Of a DNA stretch of 64,000 bases, positions 44,717-52,547 are shown piece after piece. How positions within the stretch are numbered: the first letter of the stretch is position 1; each line of letters starts with the position of its first letter. The stretch covers positions 62,001 through 126,000 of the forward strand of contig MSXP01000003.1 of the NCBI GenBank assembly GCA_002083635.1, in the 5' to 3' direction. This DNA is from Proteobacteria bacterium ST_bin12. GTDB taxonomy: Bacteria; Pseudomonadota; Gammaproteobacteria; Burkholderiales; Methylophilaceae. The notes under the pieces are model-generated. The model was not told the DNA's origin. It did not search any database and worked only from the letters and a program-made list of their open reading frames with translations. Made by a program: the position numbers and the translations under genes.

Positions 44717-44745
44717 AAGCCGCTTAACGTTAAGCGGCTTTTTTT
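44717..44745 (+). terminator. Intrinsic terminator after btuM
   Basis: AAGCCGCTTAA and TTAAGCGGCTT form an 11-bp stem around a CG centre, followed by TTTTT. Confidence 0.92.
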
Positions 44746-44770
44746 ACGTTGAAAATCTACTTACTATCTT

Positions 44771-45445
44771 ATGCACAATCACCATGCTTACACTGTAGAA
44801 GAACAGGCTGCCATCTATAAAGTTATCGCAGAGAGACGCGATATGCGACATTTTTTGCCAACACCGGTGGATTGCGCCACTCTGCAAAAAATATTAGCCG
44901 CCGCACACCACGCGCCTAGTGTTGGTTTAATGCAGCCGTGGCGATTTATTCGTATTACCGATTTGCAAATTCGCCAAGCTATTCACAAGCAAGTGGATAT
45001 AGAGCGTGCCAAAACTGCGCAAGCGATTGGTGAGTATGAAACGACGGCGCGCATGTCCGAGTTTTTATGCTTAAAAGTAGAAGGCATTTTAGAGTGCGGC
45101 GAGCTATTGGTTGCTACGCTTTGTGATAAGCGCGAAAACAATATTTTTGGCCGCCGCACTATGCCAGAGATGGATATTGCATCAGTGAGTTGCGCCATTC
45201 AAAATATGTGGCTGGCGGCGCGTGCAGAGGGTTTGGGCTTGGGTTGGGTGAGTTTGTTTGACCCAATTGAGTTGGCGCAATTATTGAATATGCCAGCCGA
45301 TGCAAAACCGATTGCCGTGTTGTGCTTGGGGCATGTTGCTAGCTTTTATAAAGAGCCTATGCTGGTTGAAACAGGCTGGAAAATTGAAAAACCGTTGACT
45401 GATATGTTAATGGAAAATAGTTGGAATCATGATGACACAAAGTAA
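44771..45445 (+). CDS. bluB: 5,6-dimethylbenzimidazole synthase
   Basis: BluB cuts reduced FMN with oxygen to yield dimethylbenzimidazole, the lower ligand of B12. The 224-aa nitroreductase-fold protein has ERRDMRHFLPTPVD, HHAPSVGLMQPWRFI, and the C-terminal EGLGLGWVSLFDP typical of BluB rather than general nitroreductases. Its 17-nt overlap with cobU and the cobalamin context support this. It also indicates aerobic de novo lower-ligand synthesis. Confidence 0.93.
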   Translation: MHNHHAYTVEEQAAIYKVIAERRDMRHFLPTPVDCATLQKILAAAHHAPSVGLMQPWRFIRITDLQIRQAIHKQVDIERAKTAQAIGEYETTARMSEFLCLKVEGILECGELLVATLCDKRENNIFGRRTMPEMDIASVSCAIQNMWLAARAEGLGLGWVSLFDPIELAQLLNMPADAKPIAVLCLGHVASFYKEPMLVETGWKIEKPLTDMLMENSWNHDDTK

Positions 45446-45977
45446 TAGCCCGCATATCACCTTAGTTTTGGGTGGCGCGCGCTCTGGCAAAAGTCGCTAT
45501 GCAGAACAATTAGCGATAGCATCTAGCTTGCCAGTGACTTATATTGCCACCGCCTTGGTATTTGATGATGAGTTCGGGAAGCGTGTGGCGCATCACCAAT
45601 CACGCCGTCCTAAAGATTGGAGCACAGTTGAGCAAGCCCATGATTTGGCGCTTGCTTTGCAAAACCATGCCAAAGCAGGGCAATGCGTAATTGTAGATTG
45701 CCTAACTTTATGGCTGGCGCAATGTATTTGCCCCGATTGCGCGCAGCCTGAAACGCTTGATTGGCAATCTGAAAAAGCAGGTCTATTGGAAATGCTACCA
45801 AGGCTAGCAGGAAAAGTAATTTTGGTCAGCAACGAAGTGGGCATTGGTATTGTGCCTTTAGGCGCGATTAATCGCCAGTTTCAAGATGAGCAAGGCAGGC
45901 TGAACCAAGCGGTGGCGCAGCTAGCCAATGAAGTGGTGTTTATTGCCGCTGGCTTACCAATTAAATTAAAGGGTTAA
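45429..45977 (+). CDS. cobU: Adenosylcobinamide kinase/adenosylcobinamide-phosphate guanylyltransferase
   Basis: The 182-aa bifunctional enzyme phosphorylates cobinamide and adds GMP. It shows Walker A LVLGGARSGKSRYAEQLA, the GMP-attachment His in VAHHQSRRP, IVDCLTLWLAQ and LVSNEVGIGIVPLG. The start overlaps bluB by 17 nt; a second in-frame ATG is at 45432. It feeds CobS, encoded on the opposite strand at 46791-47597. Confidence 0.95.
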   Translation: MMTQSNSPHITLVLGGARSGKSRYAEQLAIASSLPVTYIATALVFDDEFGKRVAHHQSRRPKDWSTVEQAHDLALALQNHAKAGQCVIVDCLTLWLAQCICPDCAQPETLDWQSEKAGLLEMLPRLAGKVILVSNEVGIGIVPLGAINRQFQDEQGRLNQAVAQLANEVVFIAAGLPIKLKG

Positions 45978-45979
45978 AT

Positions 45980-46198
45980 ATGGAAGTTCAATTTGAATTA
46001 AAAGGCGAATTTATTGCGCTTTGCGATTTGCTTAAAACCACAGGCATTGCCGATAGCGGCGGTCAAGGTAAAGCGTTTGTGGCGGATGGCATTGTAACGG
46101 TAGACGGCGCAATTGAATTGCGCAAAACCGCTAAGATTCGTGTCGGGCAAGTAGTTGAGTGTTTTGATAATCGCATCACGATTGTTAAAGCGACTTAA
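45980..46198 (+). CDS. S4-domain RNA-binding protein, YbcJ-like
   Basis: The 72-aa protein is a single S4 domain: FIALCDLLKTTGIADSGGQG, FVADGIVTVDGAIELRKTAK, RVGQVV. It matches the small YbcJ family, presumed RNA-binding. It starts 2 nt after cobU, so it is likely cotranscribed with the cobalamin genes, though no functional link is known. Confidence 0.9.
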   Translation: MEVQFELKGEFIALCDLLKTTGIADSGGQGKAFVADGIVTVDGAIELRKTAKIRVGQVVECFDNRITIVKAT

Positions 46199-46221
46199 CA
46201 CTTAAAAACGCGCAATAATTT

Positions 46222-46794
46222 CTAAAGATTCACAAAATTAATTTTGGGAACACTATTTTCCACACCAAATTCCAATTGCGTAATGCTGCCATAATCAATC
46301 GTCAATCTAAACAAACCTTTAAGCGGCATATTCAAAACATGCGCCAGCAGGGCGCGAATCATGCCGCCATGCGTCACAATGGCAATATTGCCGTTTGGAT
46401 AATGCGCCAAAATTTCTTCTAAAAAATCCACACCGCGCTGTTGTAGCTGGCTAAACGTTTCACCGTTTGGCGGAGCTAAATTGGCGTAGTTGTGTGCCCA
46501 TGCGTCAAAAATATCGCGTGGAATATCATCCCAAGCGGACATTTCCCAATCCCCAAAATTCAGCTCCATTAGACGGTTGTCAACCAATGGTTCGCCAATA
46601 TTAAGCGCGTTGGCCAGCTTTAAACAGCGTTGCAACGGGCTGGTAAAAATAGCATCAAATTGCGTGTTAAGTATTTTTTGCTGAGTGTGCAAGGCTTCAT
46701 CCATAAAACTGCTGGCGACATCAATGTCACTTTGCCCATAACAAATACCACTAGGCACTTGAAGTGCAGTATGCCGAATCAAAAAAAGTTTCAA
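46222..46794 (-). CDS. cobC: Alpha-ribazole phosphatase (histidine phosphatase family)
   Basis: The 190-aa protein starts MKLFLIRHTALQVPSGICYG; the RHT catalytic motif with His7 and YGQSDIDV are typical of CobC. VTHGGMIRALLAH carries the second active His. CobC removes phosphate from alpha-ribazole phosphate or from cobalamin phosphate. The start overlaps the end of cobS by 4 nt, giving a coupled cobT-cobS-cobC operon on the minus strand. Confidence 0.92.
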   Translation of the reverse strand: MKLFLIRHTALQVPSGICYGQSDIDVASSFMDEALHTQQKILNTQFDAIFTSPLQRCLKLANALNIGEPLVDNRLMELNFGDWEMSAWDDIPRDIFDAWAHNYANLAPPNGETFSQLQQRGVDFLEEILAHYPNGNIAIVTHGGMIRALLAHVLNMPLKGLFRLTIDYGSITQLEFGVENSVPKINFVNL

Positions 46795-47597
46795 AGGCTA
46801 GCCCCTAAATGAATACTCCATGCAAGCACCCCAAAATAAAATGCTAGCTCTGTGATTTGTTGCGTAGCGCCTAGGCAATCGCCAGTGTAGCCGCCCAGCC
46901 AGCGCTGGATTTTATGGCGCCACCAAACCCAACTTATCAATACAGGTATTAAGGTAAAACCCACCAATTTTAAAATAATTAAATGTGAATGGTTACTCAC
47001 ACTTAACGCATAAATAACACCGAAAAATGGCAGTAAGCCGAATATATTGGCTACTAGCAAACTGAGTAGGTTGATTTGAGTAGCAAGTGGCTTGGCTTTG
47101 CCGCTGATTTTCACGTAATCTAAACTTTGCATCATCCACACCGCACATAAACGGCTTAATGCATGCGCGGTAACTAACGTGATTGGAATGAAAAAGTAAT
47201 TTAATGCATTAAGCGTTTGGAATTTGGCAAACAGCATCAAAAATAGTGCCACTGCGCCGTAAGTGCCCAGCCTTGAATCTTGCATAATGGTGATGATTTT
47301 ATCTTTATCCCATCCGCCACCAAGCCCGTCTGCACTGTCGGCTAAGCCATCTTCATGAAAAGCGCCTGTAGCGTAAATGGTGGCTGCCATGCTGATTAAA
47401 ACGGCTATCGCCAAAGGCAAAAACAGGTGGGCGCAATAAAACACAATTGCGCCAATTAGCCCAACCAATACGCCGATTAATGGAAAATACTTGCTAGCAT
47501 GATTTAAATCCGACTCTTGAAAATCGTGAAAGCTGGGCACAGGTATGCGCGTAAAAAATCCCACAGCCAACAAAAAATATTGCCATTGTTTACGCAT
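46791..47597 (-). CDS. cobS: Adenosylcobinamide-GDP ribazoletransferase (cobalamin synthase)
   Basis: The 268-aa integral membrane enzyme joins the lower ligand to adenosylcobinamide-GDP. It has FFTRIPVPSFHDFQESDLNH, the metal-binding GAFHEDGLADSADGLGGG and DSRLGTYGAVALFLML, all family hallmarks, with several membrane helices. It overlaps cobC (4 nt) and is 2 nt after cobT. Confidence 0.95.
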   Translation of the reverse strand: MRKQWQYFLLAVGFFTRIPVPSFHDFQESDLNHASKYFPLIGVLVGLIGAIVFYCAHLFLPLAIAVLISMAATIYATGAFHEDGLADSADGLGGGWDKDKIITIMQDSRLGTYGAVALFLMLFAKFQTLNALNYFFIPITLVTAHALSRLCAVWMMQSLDYVKISGKAKPLATQINLLSLLVANIFGLLPFFGVIYALSVSNHSHLIILKLVGFTLIPVLISWVWWRHKIQRWLGGYTGDCLGATQQITELAFYFGVLAWSIHLGASL

Positions 47598-47599
47598 CT

Positions 47600-48670
47600 T
47601 TAATTCACTTTAGCGGCATCAACTGCCTGACTAACACCAGCGCTTTCAAAGCTAGCCATCTCATTTAAAAAATTAACCGCCGCTTGCACCAGCGGGTAGG
47701 CGAGTGCAGCGCCTGTGCCTTCACCTAAGCGTAAATCTAAATCTAGCAGGGTTGTTGCATTTAAATACGCCAATAATTGCCGATGTGCTTGCTCGTTAGA
47801 GCAATGGGCGAAAACGCAATAATCCAAAATATTTGGCTGTATTTTATAAGCCACCAGTAAAGCCGCGCTGGCAATAAATCCATCTATTAGCAATATAGCT
47901 TTTTGCTCTGCTGCGCCTAGCATCGCACCTGCCATCATGGCGATTTCAAAACCGCCAAAGCAGGCCAGAGTTTGCATGGCATCTTTGCCATTTAACCCAT
48001 GATGCGCAATGGCTTGCTTTAAAATAAACGTTTTGTGCGACAAACCTGCATCATCTAAACCCGTGCCGCGGCCCACGCATTGCTCAATTGGTATACCGCA
48101 CAATAGGCTCATTAAGCAGCTGGCAGATGAGGTATTGCCAATCCCCATTTCACCGAAACCCATGATATTACAACCAGCATCTGTTTCTTTTTTAGCAAGC
48201 GTTGCACCAAAAGTGAGTGCTTGCTCACATTGTTTTAATGTCATCGCTGACTGGTTTGAAAAGTTACACGTCCCCATTGCAATTTTTGCGTCAATCAATG
48301 AATTAGTTAACACATTTTTTGCATCGAAAATATGGTTAACTCCTGCATCAATCACACGCAATTTCATGCGATTTTGCTTGGCAAACACATTAATCGCAGC
48401 AGTACCTTGTAAAAAATTCAGCACCATTTGCGCAGTCACGCTTTGTGGATAAGGGCTAACATTGTTTTGCGTAATGCCATGATCGCCCGCAAAAACCAGT
48501 AAAGTTGGCTGATCGAGTTGCGGCGTTAATGTATGTTGAATTTGCCCAATCTGCAAAGCCAACGCTTCTAATTTGCCTAGCGCACCCAGCGGCTTGGTTT
48601 TTTGATTGATTTTATGGGTTAAGTCAGCTTTTAAGCTGATATCTAACGGCAATATATTAAAAGTCTTCAT
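47600..48670 (-). CDS. cobT: Nicotinate-nucleotide-dimethylbenzimidazole phosphoribosyltransferase
   Basis: CobT activates dimethylbenzimidazole to alpha-ribazole phosphate, using the product of BluB encoded nearby. The 356-aa protein shows KTKPLGALGKLEALALQIGQ, VFAGDHGITQNNVSPYP, GEMGIGNTSSASCL and LRLGEGTGAALAYPLVQAA with the catalytic Glu. Length and motifs are normal. It is the first gene of the minus-strand cobT-cobS-cobC operon. Confidence 0.96.
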   Translation of the reverse strand: MKTFNILPLDISLKADLTHKINQKTKPLGALGKLEALALQIGQIQHTLTPQLDQPTLLVFAGDHGITQNNVSPYPQSVTAQMVLNFLQGTAAINVFAKQNRMKLRVIDAGVNHIFDAKNVLTNSLIDAKIAMGTCNFSNQSAMTLKQCEQALTFGATLAKKETDAGCNIMGFGEMGIGNTSSASCLMSLLCGIPIEQCVGRGTGLDDAGLSHKTFILKQAIAHHGLNGKDAMQTLACFGGFEIAMMAGAMLGAAEQKAILLIDGFIASAALLVAYKIQPNILDYCVFAHCSNEQAHRQLLAYLNATTLLDLDLRLGEGTGAALAYPLVQAAVNFLNEMASFESAGVSQAVDAAKVN

Positions 48671-48690
48671 GCCAATTAGTTTAAATGAAA

Positions 48691-48720
48691 AACCCGCAAA
48701 ACTTTTCAGCTTTGCGGGTT
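48691..48720 (-). terminator. Intrinsic terminator of the LEA-like lipoprotein gene
   Basis: AACCCGCAAA and TTTGCGGGTT form a 10-bp stem with a 10-nt loop; on the minus strand it runs into TTTTTC. It lies 20 nt after the stop of the gene at 48741-49028, just upstream of cobT. Confidence 0.88.
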
Positions 48721-48740
48721 AATTTTCAGTCTATATTTAA

Positions 48741-49028
48741 TTATTTAGCCGCTTCAGCCGCCGCATCTTTTGCCGCTTGCACTGCATCACCCGCTTCTTC
48801 TTTTGCTTCAGCAACCGCTTCAGAAGTCGCTTCAGCTGCATCGCTTGCCGCGTCCGTCACTGCTTCTTTTGTTTCTTCAGCTACTGCACCAGCTGCTTCT
48901 TTAGTTGCATCAACTGCTTCGCCCATTTCTTCTTTCATATTATCTACTGCGTCGTCAGATTTGCTGCAACCTGCAACTAATGTTAAGGCAAAAACGCCTG
49001 CTAATAATGCACGTAAAAATGTGTTCAT
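48741..49028 (-). CDS. Ala/Glu/Lys-rich repetitive lipoprotein
   Basis: The 95-aa protein has a lipobox (LLAGVFALTLVAGC, Cys21) and then an amphipathic run of about 70 residues made of Ala, Glu, Lys, Asp and Val in roughly 11-residue periods (EATSEAVAEAKEEAGDAV). This is LEA- or apolipophorin-like and should form a long helix in the periplasm. Similar small lipoproteins occur in many proteobacteria with unknown, possibly stress-related, roles. Confidence 0.85.
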   Translation of the reverse strand: MNTFLRALLAGVFALTLVAGCSKSDDAVDNMKEEMGEAVDATKEAAGAVAEETKEAVTDAASDAAEATSEAVAEAKEEAGDAVQAAKDAAAEAAK

Positions 49029-49070
49029 GGTAAAACTCCCTTGTTGAAAATTAAATTATTTTGTAAAGAA

Positions 49071-49571
49071 TTACTGGGGTGGAATGCGTAGCATTTGGCC
49101 TGGGTAAATTTTATCAGGATGGCCTAGCATTGGTTTGTTCGCCTCAAAAATACCCATATAAGCGTTGGCATTACCGTAAAACTGTTTAGCGATTTTAGAT
49201 AAAGTATCGCCACGCACCACTGTATAAAATTGAGGCTCAGCTTCGGCTTCAATCACGCCTAATTGATCTTGCACATGCTCAACGCCCGCTACGTTACCGC
49301 AGCAAAGTAAAATCTTTTCTTTAATTTCTTGCGTATCCGCCATGCCTTGTACAATCACCGTGCCCGATGCGCCATCAAAACCAATGTCTAAATCGCGTGC
49401 ACTTAAATTCATTTTGGCCACATAGCCAGCAATTGCATTAGCCGCCGCTTTATTTGCTGCATCTACGTTAACAGGCGTTGGGTCTTTTTTTGCCACAACA
49501 TCAGCAGCTTTTGCCTCGCCTATACCAAGTAATTTTTCGCCTGCATCTTTAATAAATGAAAACATTCCCAT
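49071..49571 (-). CDS. BON and LysM domain protein, Kbp/YgaU-like
   Basis: The 166-aa protein begins MGMFSFIKDAGEKLLGIGEA, then a BON domain (about residues 45-105, DLDIGFDGASGTVIVQGMAD) and a C-terminal LysM (FYTVVRGDTLSKIAKQFYGN ... YPGQMLRIPPQ). This is the architecture of E. coli Kbp, a potassium-binding protein. No signal peptide is present, as in Kbp. Sited just upstream of the LEA-like lipoprotein gene on the same strand. Confidence 0.9.
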   Translation of the reverse strand: MGMFSFIKDAGEKLLGIGEAKAADVVAKKDPTPVNVDAANKAAANAIAGYVAKMNLSARDLDIGFDGASGTVIVQGMADTQEIKEKILLCCGNVAGVEHVQDQLGVIEAEAEPQFYTVVRGDTLSKIAKQFYGNANAYMGIFEANKPMLGHPDKIYPGQMLRIPPQ

Positions 49572-49760
49572 ATCAATCCCCTTTTAACATTATGGTACTA
49601 CTTTAATAGCGCTAAATTGAATACACTTAAATCTTCAAACCAGTTCATTTAACATACTCACAGCGTTTTGCTTCAACTGCATGACATCTTTAATAAAGCT
49701 GACTATAGAGCATCTCATCGTACATGACTAGATTAGTTTGAATTAAATCGTGTTGCGGTG

Positions 49761-49788
49761 TGTAAATTTATGTGAAGTTTGCTATAAT
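49761..49788 (+). promoter_or_regulatory. Promoter of tRNA-Phe
   Basis: Perfect TATAAT at 49783-49788 with a weak -35 (TGTAAA, 49761-49766, 16-bp spacer) and a GC-rich discriminator GCGCGA right after. GC-rich discriminators mark stable-RNA promoters under stringent control. The start of transcription would be near 49795. Confidence 0.7.
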
Positions 49789-49826
49789 GCGCGACTTGCA
49801 AATCGTTATGCAGTGTTTTGCATGAT

Positions 49827-49902
49827 GGCCGGATAGCTCAGTCGGTAGAGCAGCGGATTGAAAATCCGCGTGTCGCAGGTTCGATTCCCGCTCCGGCCAC
49901 CA
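49827..49902 (+). tRNA. tRNA-Phe (GAA)
   Basis: A 76-nt cloverleaf: acceptor GGCCGGA/TCCGGCC, D-arm GCTCAGTCGGTAGAGC, anticodon loop TTGAAAA with anticodon GAA at 49860-49862, T-arm CGCAGGTTCGATTCCCGCT-like (GTTCGATTC loop), discriminator A and encoded CCA. It reads Phe codons. Single gene with its own promoter and terminator. Confidence 0.98.
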
Positions 49903-49910
49903 ATTAGATT

Positions 49911-49939
49911 AAGCCTTACAGAGATGTAAGGCTTTTTTG
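49911..49939 (+). terminator. Intrinsic terminator of tRNA-Phe
   Basis: AAGCCTTAC, loop AGAGAT, GTAAGGCTT and a T-run: 9-bp stem, 8 nt after the tRNA. Confidence 0.92.
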
Positions 49940-50054
49940 TTTTTGGCTTACTGTAGCCAAATTGTACGACCCAAAAAATTCAGCATATTCACTATTTTCC
50001 ACAAGCTTTTTAGCTACACATCTTGCCAATAATTAAATGGTTACTCTCAACCAC

Positions 50055-50078
50055 TTAATGGCTGAAAACAGCCATTAA
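50055..50078. repeat. Perfect hairpin in the gap before the oligosaccharyltransferase gene
   Basis: TTAATGGCTG-AAAA-CAGCCATTAA: a 10-bp perfect stem. Upstream words GGTTAC and CAACCAC match those before the palindrome at 38363-38380. The rest of the 49940-50284 gap is AT-rich, with no other structure or gene I can support. Confidence 0.55.
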
Positions 50079-50284
50079 AATCCGTTTTAATTCGCATCAA
50101 AAAAATAAGTAATTGATTATTATTGTTAAAAATATCTGGAATAAAAATTGCAAACTAAATTCTAAATTTCATTTAGTCATCTTTTGTATCAGCATATTCT
50201 GGCGAAGCCGCTAAGCAAAGAAATAGCCGCCCCAAAAATGTAGCGTTTTTTGCTGCTGATAGGTAAAGAGCAAAAAAGGTTTAT

Positions 50285-52141
50285 ATGTTCGCTCGCATCG
50301 GTAACGCCATCTCATGTGCACATTTAAGTGTGACACTCATCGGTTTAATGGCTTTTCTGCCGTTTATCATCGCTTATCATCGTTTGCCAATTCCCTCATT
50401 TTACGGCGAATGGGTAGCCGGTTTATTGGGTATTTTCGCTTTAATGCATTTGATTCGCAAAGAAAGCTGGCAGCCCTTAGAGATTCCGCAAATCGCGCTG
50501 ATTTTTGCAGGATTTATCGCCATCGTCAGCATGCAGACTATGTTGGGTATGTTGCAATCTACACAATATGGTTTGCTGGTGATTGGCTACTTAAGTTGGG
50601 CTTTTTTACTGGCTATTTTGGGTGGATATTTACGCAGAAAAATGGGTTGGGAGCAAATAGCCAGCACGTTTGCTTGGGCAATATTAGCGGGTTGTGTGCT
50701 GAATATTGTTTTTGTTACATTGCAATATTTTGCGCGGCAGGGTTTTGCTTTGCCTTATATGCCTAATTTTCCAGCGTTTGGCGCCATTGGACAGCTCAAC
50801 CACTTTGCCAATTACACGGCTTTGGGTATAGCCTCGCTATTGTATTTACTGTTTAAAAAACGCTTAACGCTTACCATTAGTGTTGTGCTGGGTTTGTTTT
50901 TTTTAGGGCTGATGGCAATATCTGGCTCGCGCAGTAGTTGGCTGTATTTAGTGGCTTTAATTGTGTTGGCGGCATTGCTGCGCGCCATGTCTTTGCGGCA
51001 ATCTTCTACCACCAGCGCGTTACAAATCAAGCAAAGCCAGCAATTGTTATGGCTAGCGATTCTGCTGTTGCCTGCATTTGCTTGTATGCAATGGCTGGTT
51101 GGCCATTTATTAAACGGCGTTGCCCTACCAAACGATAGATTACTAGCAGAGTTTGGCAATGCCAATGCTGTTGGTGGATTAAAAGTGCGCTTACATATCT
51201 GGTATGAGAGCCTATTGCTCTTTATGCAATCGCCATTGCTGGGCATTGGTGTTGGGCAAACTCGCTGGATGTCGTTTTTTACACTCGATAAACATTGGCT
51301 GGTAACCTTGCCGGGTACATATGAGCATGCGCACAACTTAGTGCTGCATGTGCTTGCTGAGATGGGCATTGCAGGTGGATTGCTTTTGCTGGCGGGCTTG
51401 TTTGCTTGGCTACGCGGTTTTCAATGGAAAAATATCCATTTAGAAACGTGGTATGTGCTGGCGTTATTATCCATTATTGGCATCCATAGCATGTTGGAAT
51501 ACCCGCTGTGGTATGCCTACTTTTTAGGCCTAACCGCGTTTTTGCTGGGTGCAGGTGATGAAACTCGCCAGCAATGGAACGTTAAACCTGTGGGACAAAC
51601 GCTTGGTCGCTTGGCTTTTTGCGTGCTGTTTGTGGTGGCGTTGGGCGCCATGTTAAATACATTTGTAGCGAATAAAAAACTGGAATTTTGGGTAGCAAAA
51701 GGCATTGCTAAAGAGATTAACGCTCAAAGTAAAACAGAATTTTTGCGCGCTCTTGATTGGGTAGAACAGCATACACTCTTAGCGCCATATACCAACTTAA
51801 TCTATGCTAATTCGCTAAGGCCGAGCAAAAAAAACTTGCCACAAAAAATAGCGATTAGCGAGTCAGCTATGCGTTTTGTGCCAAAAAGCACAGCGGCCTA
51901 TCGGCATGTATTGCTGCTTGAATTAAATAACCAACATGACGAGGCGGTGCAATATTTAAGGCGTGCCATACAAGCGTTTCCAAAAGAGTTTAAAACAGAG
52001 TTACAAAAAATGCCCAGAAAATACTGGGATATGTACTTGCGACTATTTTCAGAGGCGATTGCAAAACCGTCTGAAACAAAAACAAGCTTGCCAATAACGC
52101 CTCACATTCAAAAAATTGGTTATACACAACAACCAAGTTGA
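50285..52141 (+). CDS. PglL-type O-oligosaccharyltransferase / O-antigen ligase family protein
   Basis: The 618-aa inner-membrane protein has 11-13 membrane helices, the PglL_A-like GQLNHFANYTALG region near residue 165, a large periplasmic loop with YEHAHNLVLHVLAEMG (His near residue 350) and HSMLEYPLWYAYFLG, then a C-terminal Wzy_C_2-type soluble domain. Such enzymes attach lipid-linked glycans to pilins. Its place directly before a prepilin gene (406 nt) points to pilin glycosylation, inferred. WaaL-type ligation is the alternative. Confidence 0.85.
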   Translation: MFARIGNAISCAHLSVTLIGLMAFLPFIIAYHRLPIPSFYGEWVAGLLGIFALMHLIRKESWQPLEIPQIALIFAGFIAIVSMQTMLGMLQSTQYGLLVIGYLSWAFLLAILGGYLRRKMGWEQIASTFAWAILAGCVLNIVFVTLQYFARQGFALPYMPNFPAFGAIGQLNHFANYTALGIASLLYLLFKKRLTLTISVVLGLFFLGLMAISGSRSSWLYLVALIVLAALLRAMSLRQSSTTSALQIKQSQQLLWLAILLLPAFACMQWLVGHLLNGVALPNDRLLAEFGNANAVGGLKVRLHIWYESLLLFMQSPLLGIGVGQTRWMSFFTLDKHWLVTLPGTYEHAHNLVLHVLAEMGIAGGLLLLAGLFAWLRGFQWKNIHLETWYVLALLSIIGIHSMLEYPLWYAYFLGLTAFLLGAGDETRQQWNVKPVGQTLGRLAFCVLFVVALGAMLNTFVANKKLEFWVAKGIAKEINAQSKTEFLRALDWVEQHTLLAPYTNLIYANSLRPSKKNLPQKIAISESAMRFVPKSTAAYRHVLLLELNNQHDEAVQYLRRAIQAFPKEFKTELQKMPRKYWDMYLRLFSEAIAKPSETKTSLPITPHIQKIGYTQQPS

Positions 52142-52250
52142 TTGTATACAACCACCACTTGAATCATTTTTAAAGGTTGAATAAATCGATTAGTTTTAAA
52201 TTGCTGAATAAAAACAGCTAGTTAACAAATTTAACACTTTGATACAAAAT

Positions 52251-52266
52251 TGGCACAAGCATTGCA
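52251..52266 (+). promoter_or_regulatory. Sigma-54 (-24/-12) promoter of the prepilin gene
   Basis: TGGCACAAGCATTGCA fits the consensus TGGCAC-N5-TTGC(A/T): GG at 52252-52253 and GC at 52264-52265 with the obligatory 10-bp gap. Predicted start of transcription is near 52277, giving a leader of about 270 nt before the prepilin ATG. rpoN is encoded in the same window. The activator is unknown; the NtrX here cannot serve because its AAA+ domain is eroded. Confidence 0.8.
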
Positions 52267-52346
52267 GTATGAGTTTACAGAGTAATGCCAGCAGATATTC
52301 AGTTGGCTACACGCTTAGTAAATAGAAAGTTGCAAGATGGTCGTAC

Positions 52347-52387
52347 CAGTTTATTTAGCCCTATCAAAAGTAAGGCTAAATGAACTG
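52347..52387 (+). promoter_or_regulatory. Stable hairpin in the prepilin mRNA leader
   Basis: CAGTTTATTTAGCC (52347-52360) pairs with GGCTAAATGAACTG (52374-52387): 14 bp with a single U-G wobble, loop of 13 nt. The wobble fits plus-strand RNA. A second small stem (AGCTT/AAGCT, 52401-52416) follows. No T-run follows the main stem, so it is not an obvious terminator; it may stabilise the mRNA or control translation. No known riboswitch core was recognised. Confidence 0.6.
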
Positions 52388-52547
52388 CAAAACGGCAAGC
52401 AGCTTTATTTTTAAGCTAACAATTGCTCTGCATTTTTTAACTGGTTTTATTGGTTAACTTTTAAAATGCAGGTTATTTTAGGGTTAAGTATTTAAAGCGA
52501 GTTTAATTAAAGCAATTATTTATAACGAGATATTTAAGGAGTAAGTT

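Noticed and set aside
48685..49047. Plus-strand Ala/Ser-rich frame opposite the LEA-like lipoprotein
   Set aside because: It is the shadow of a repetitive low-complexity gene with a clear lipobox and terminator on the minus strand.
49827..49902. tRNA-Phe as an integration site for an island carrying the pilus genes
   Set aside because: No integrase and no repeated tRNA 3' end was seen downstream within the window.
52269..52325. 18-codon open frame between the sigma-54 site and the prepilin
   Set aside because: Its ATG lies upstream of the predicted transcription start and has no ribosome-binding site.
52277..52547. Cyclic-di-GMP (GEMM) riboswitch in the prepilin leader
   Set aside because: Looked for because of the system type, but the conserved GGGCAAACC and GGGACGCAAAGCC blocks are absent.
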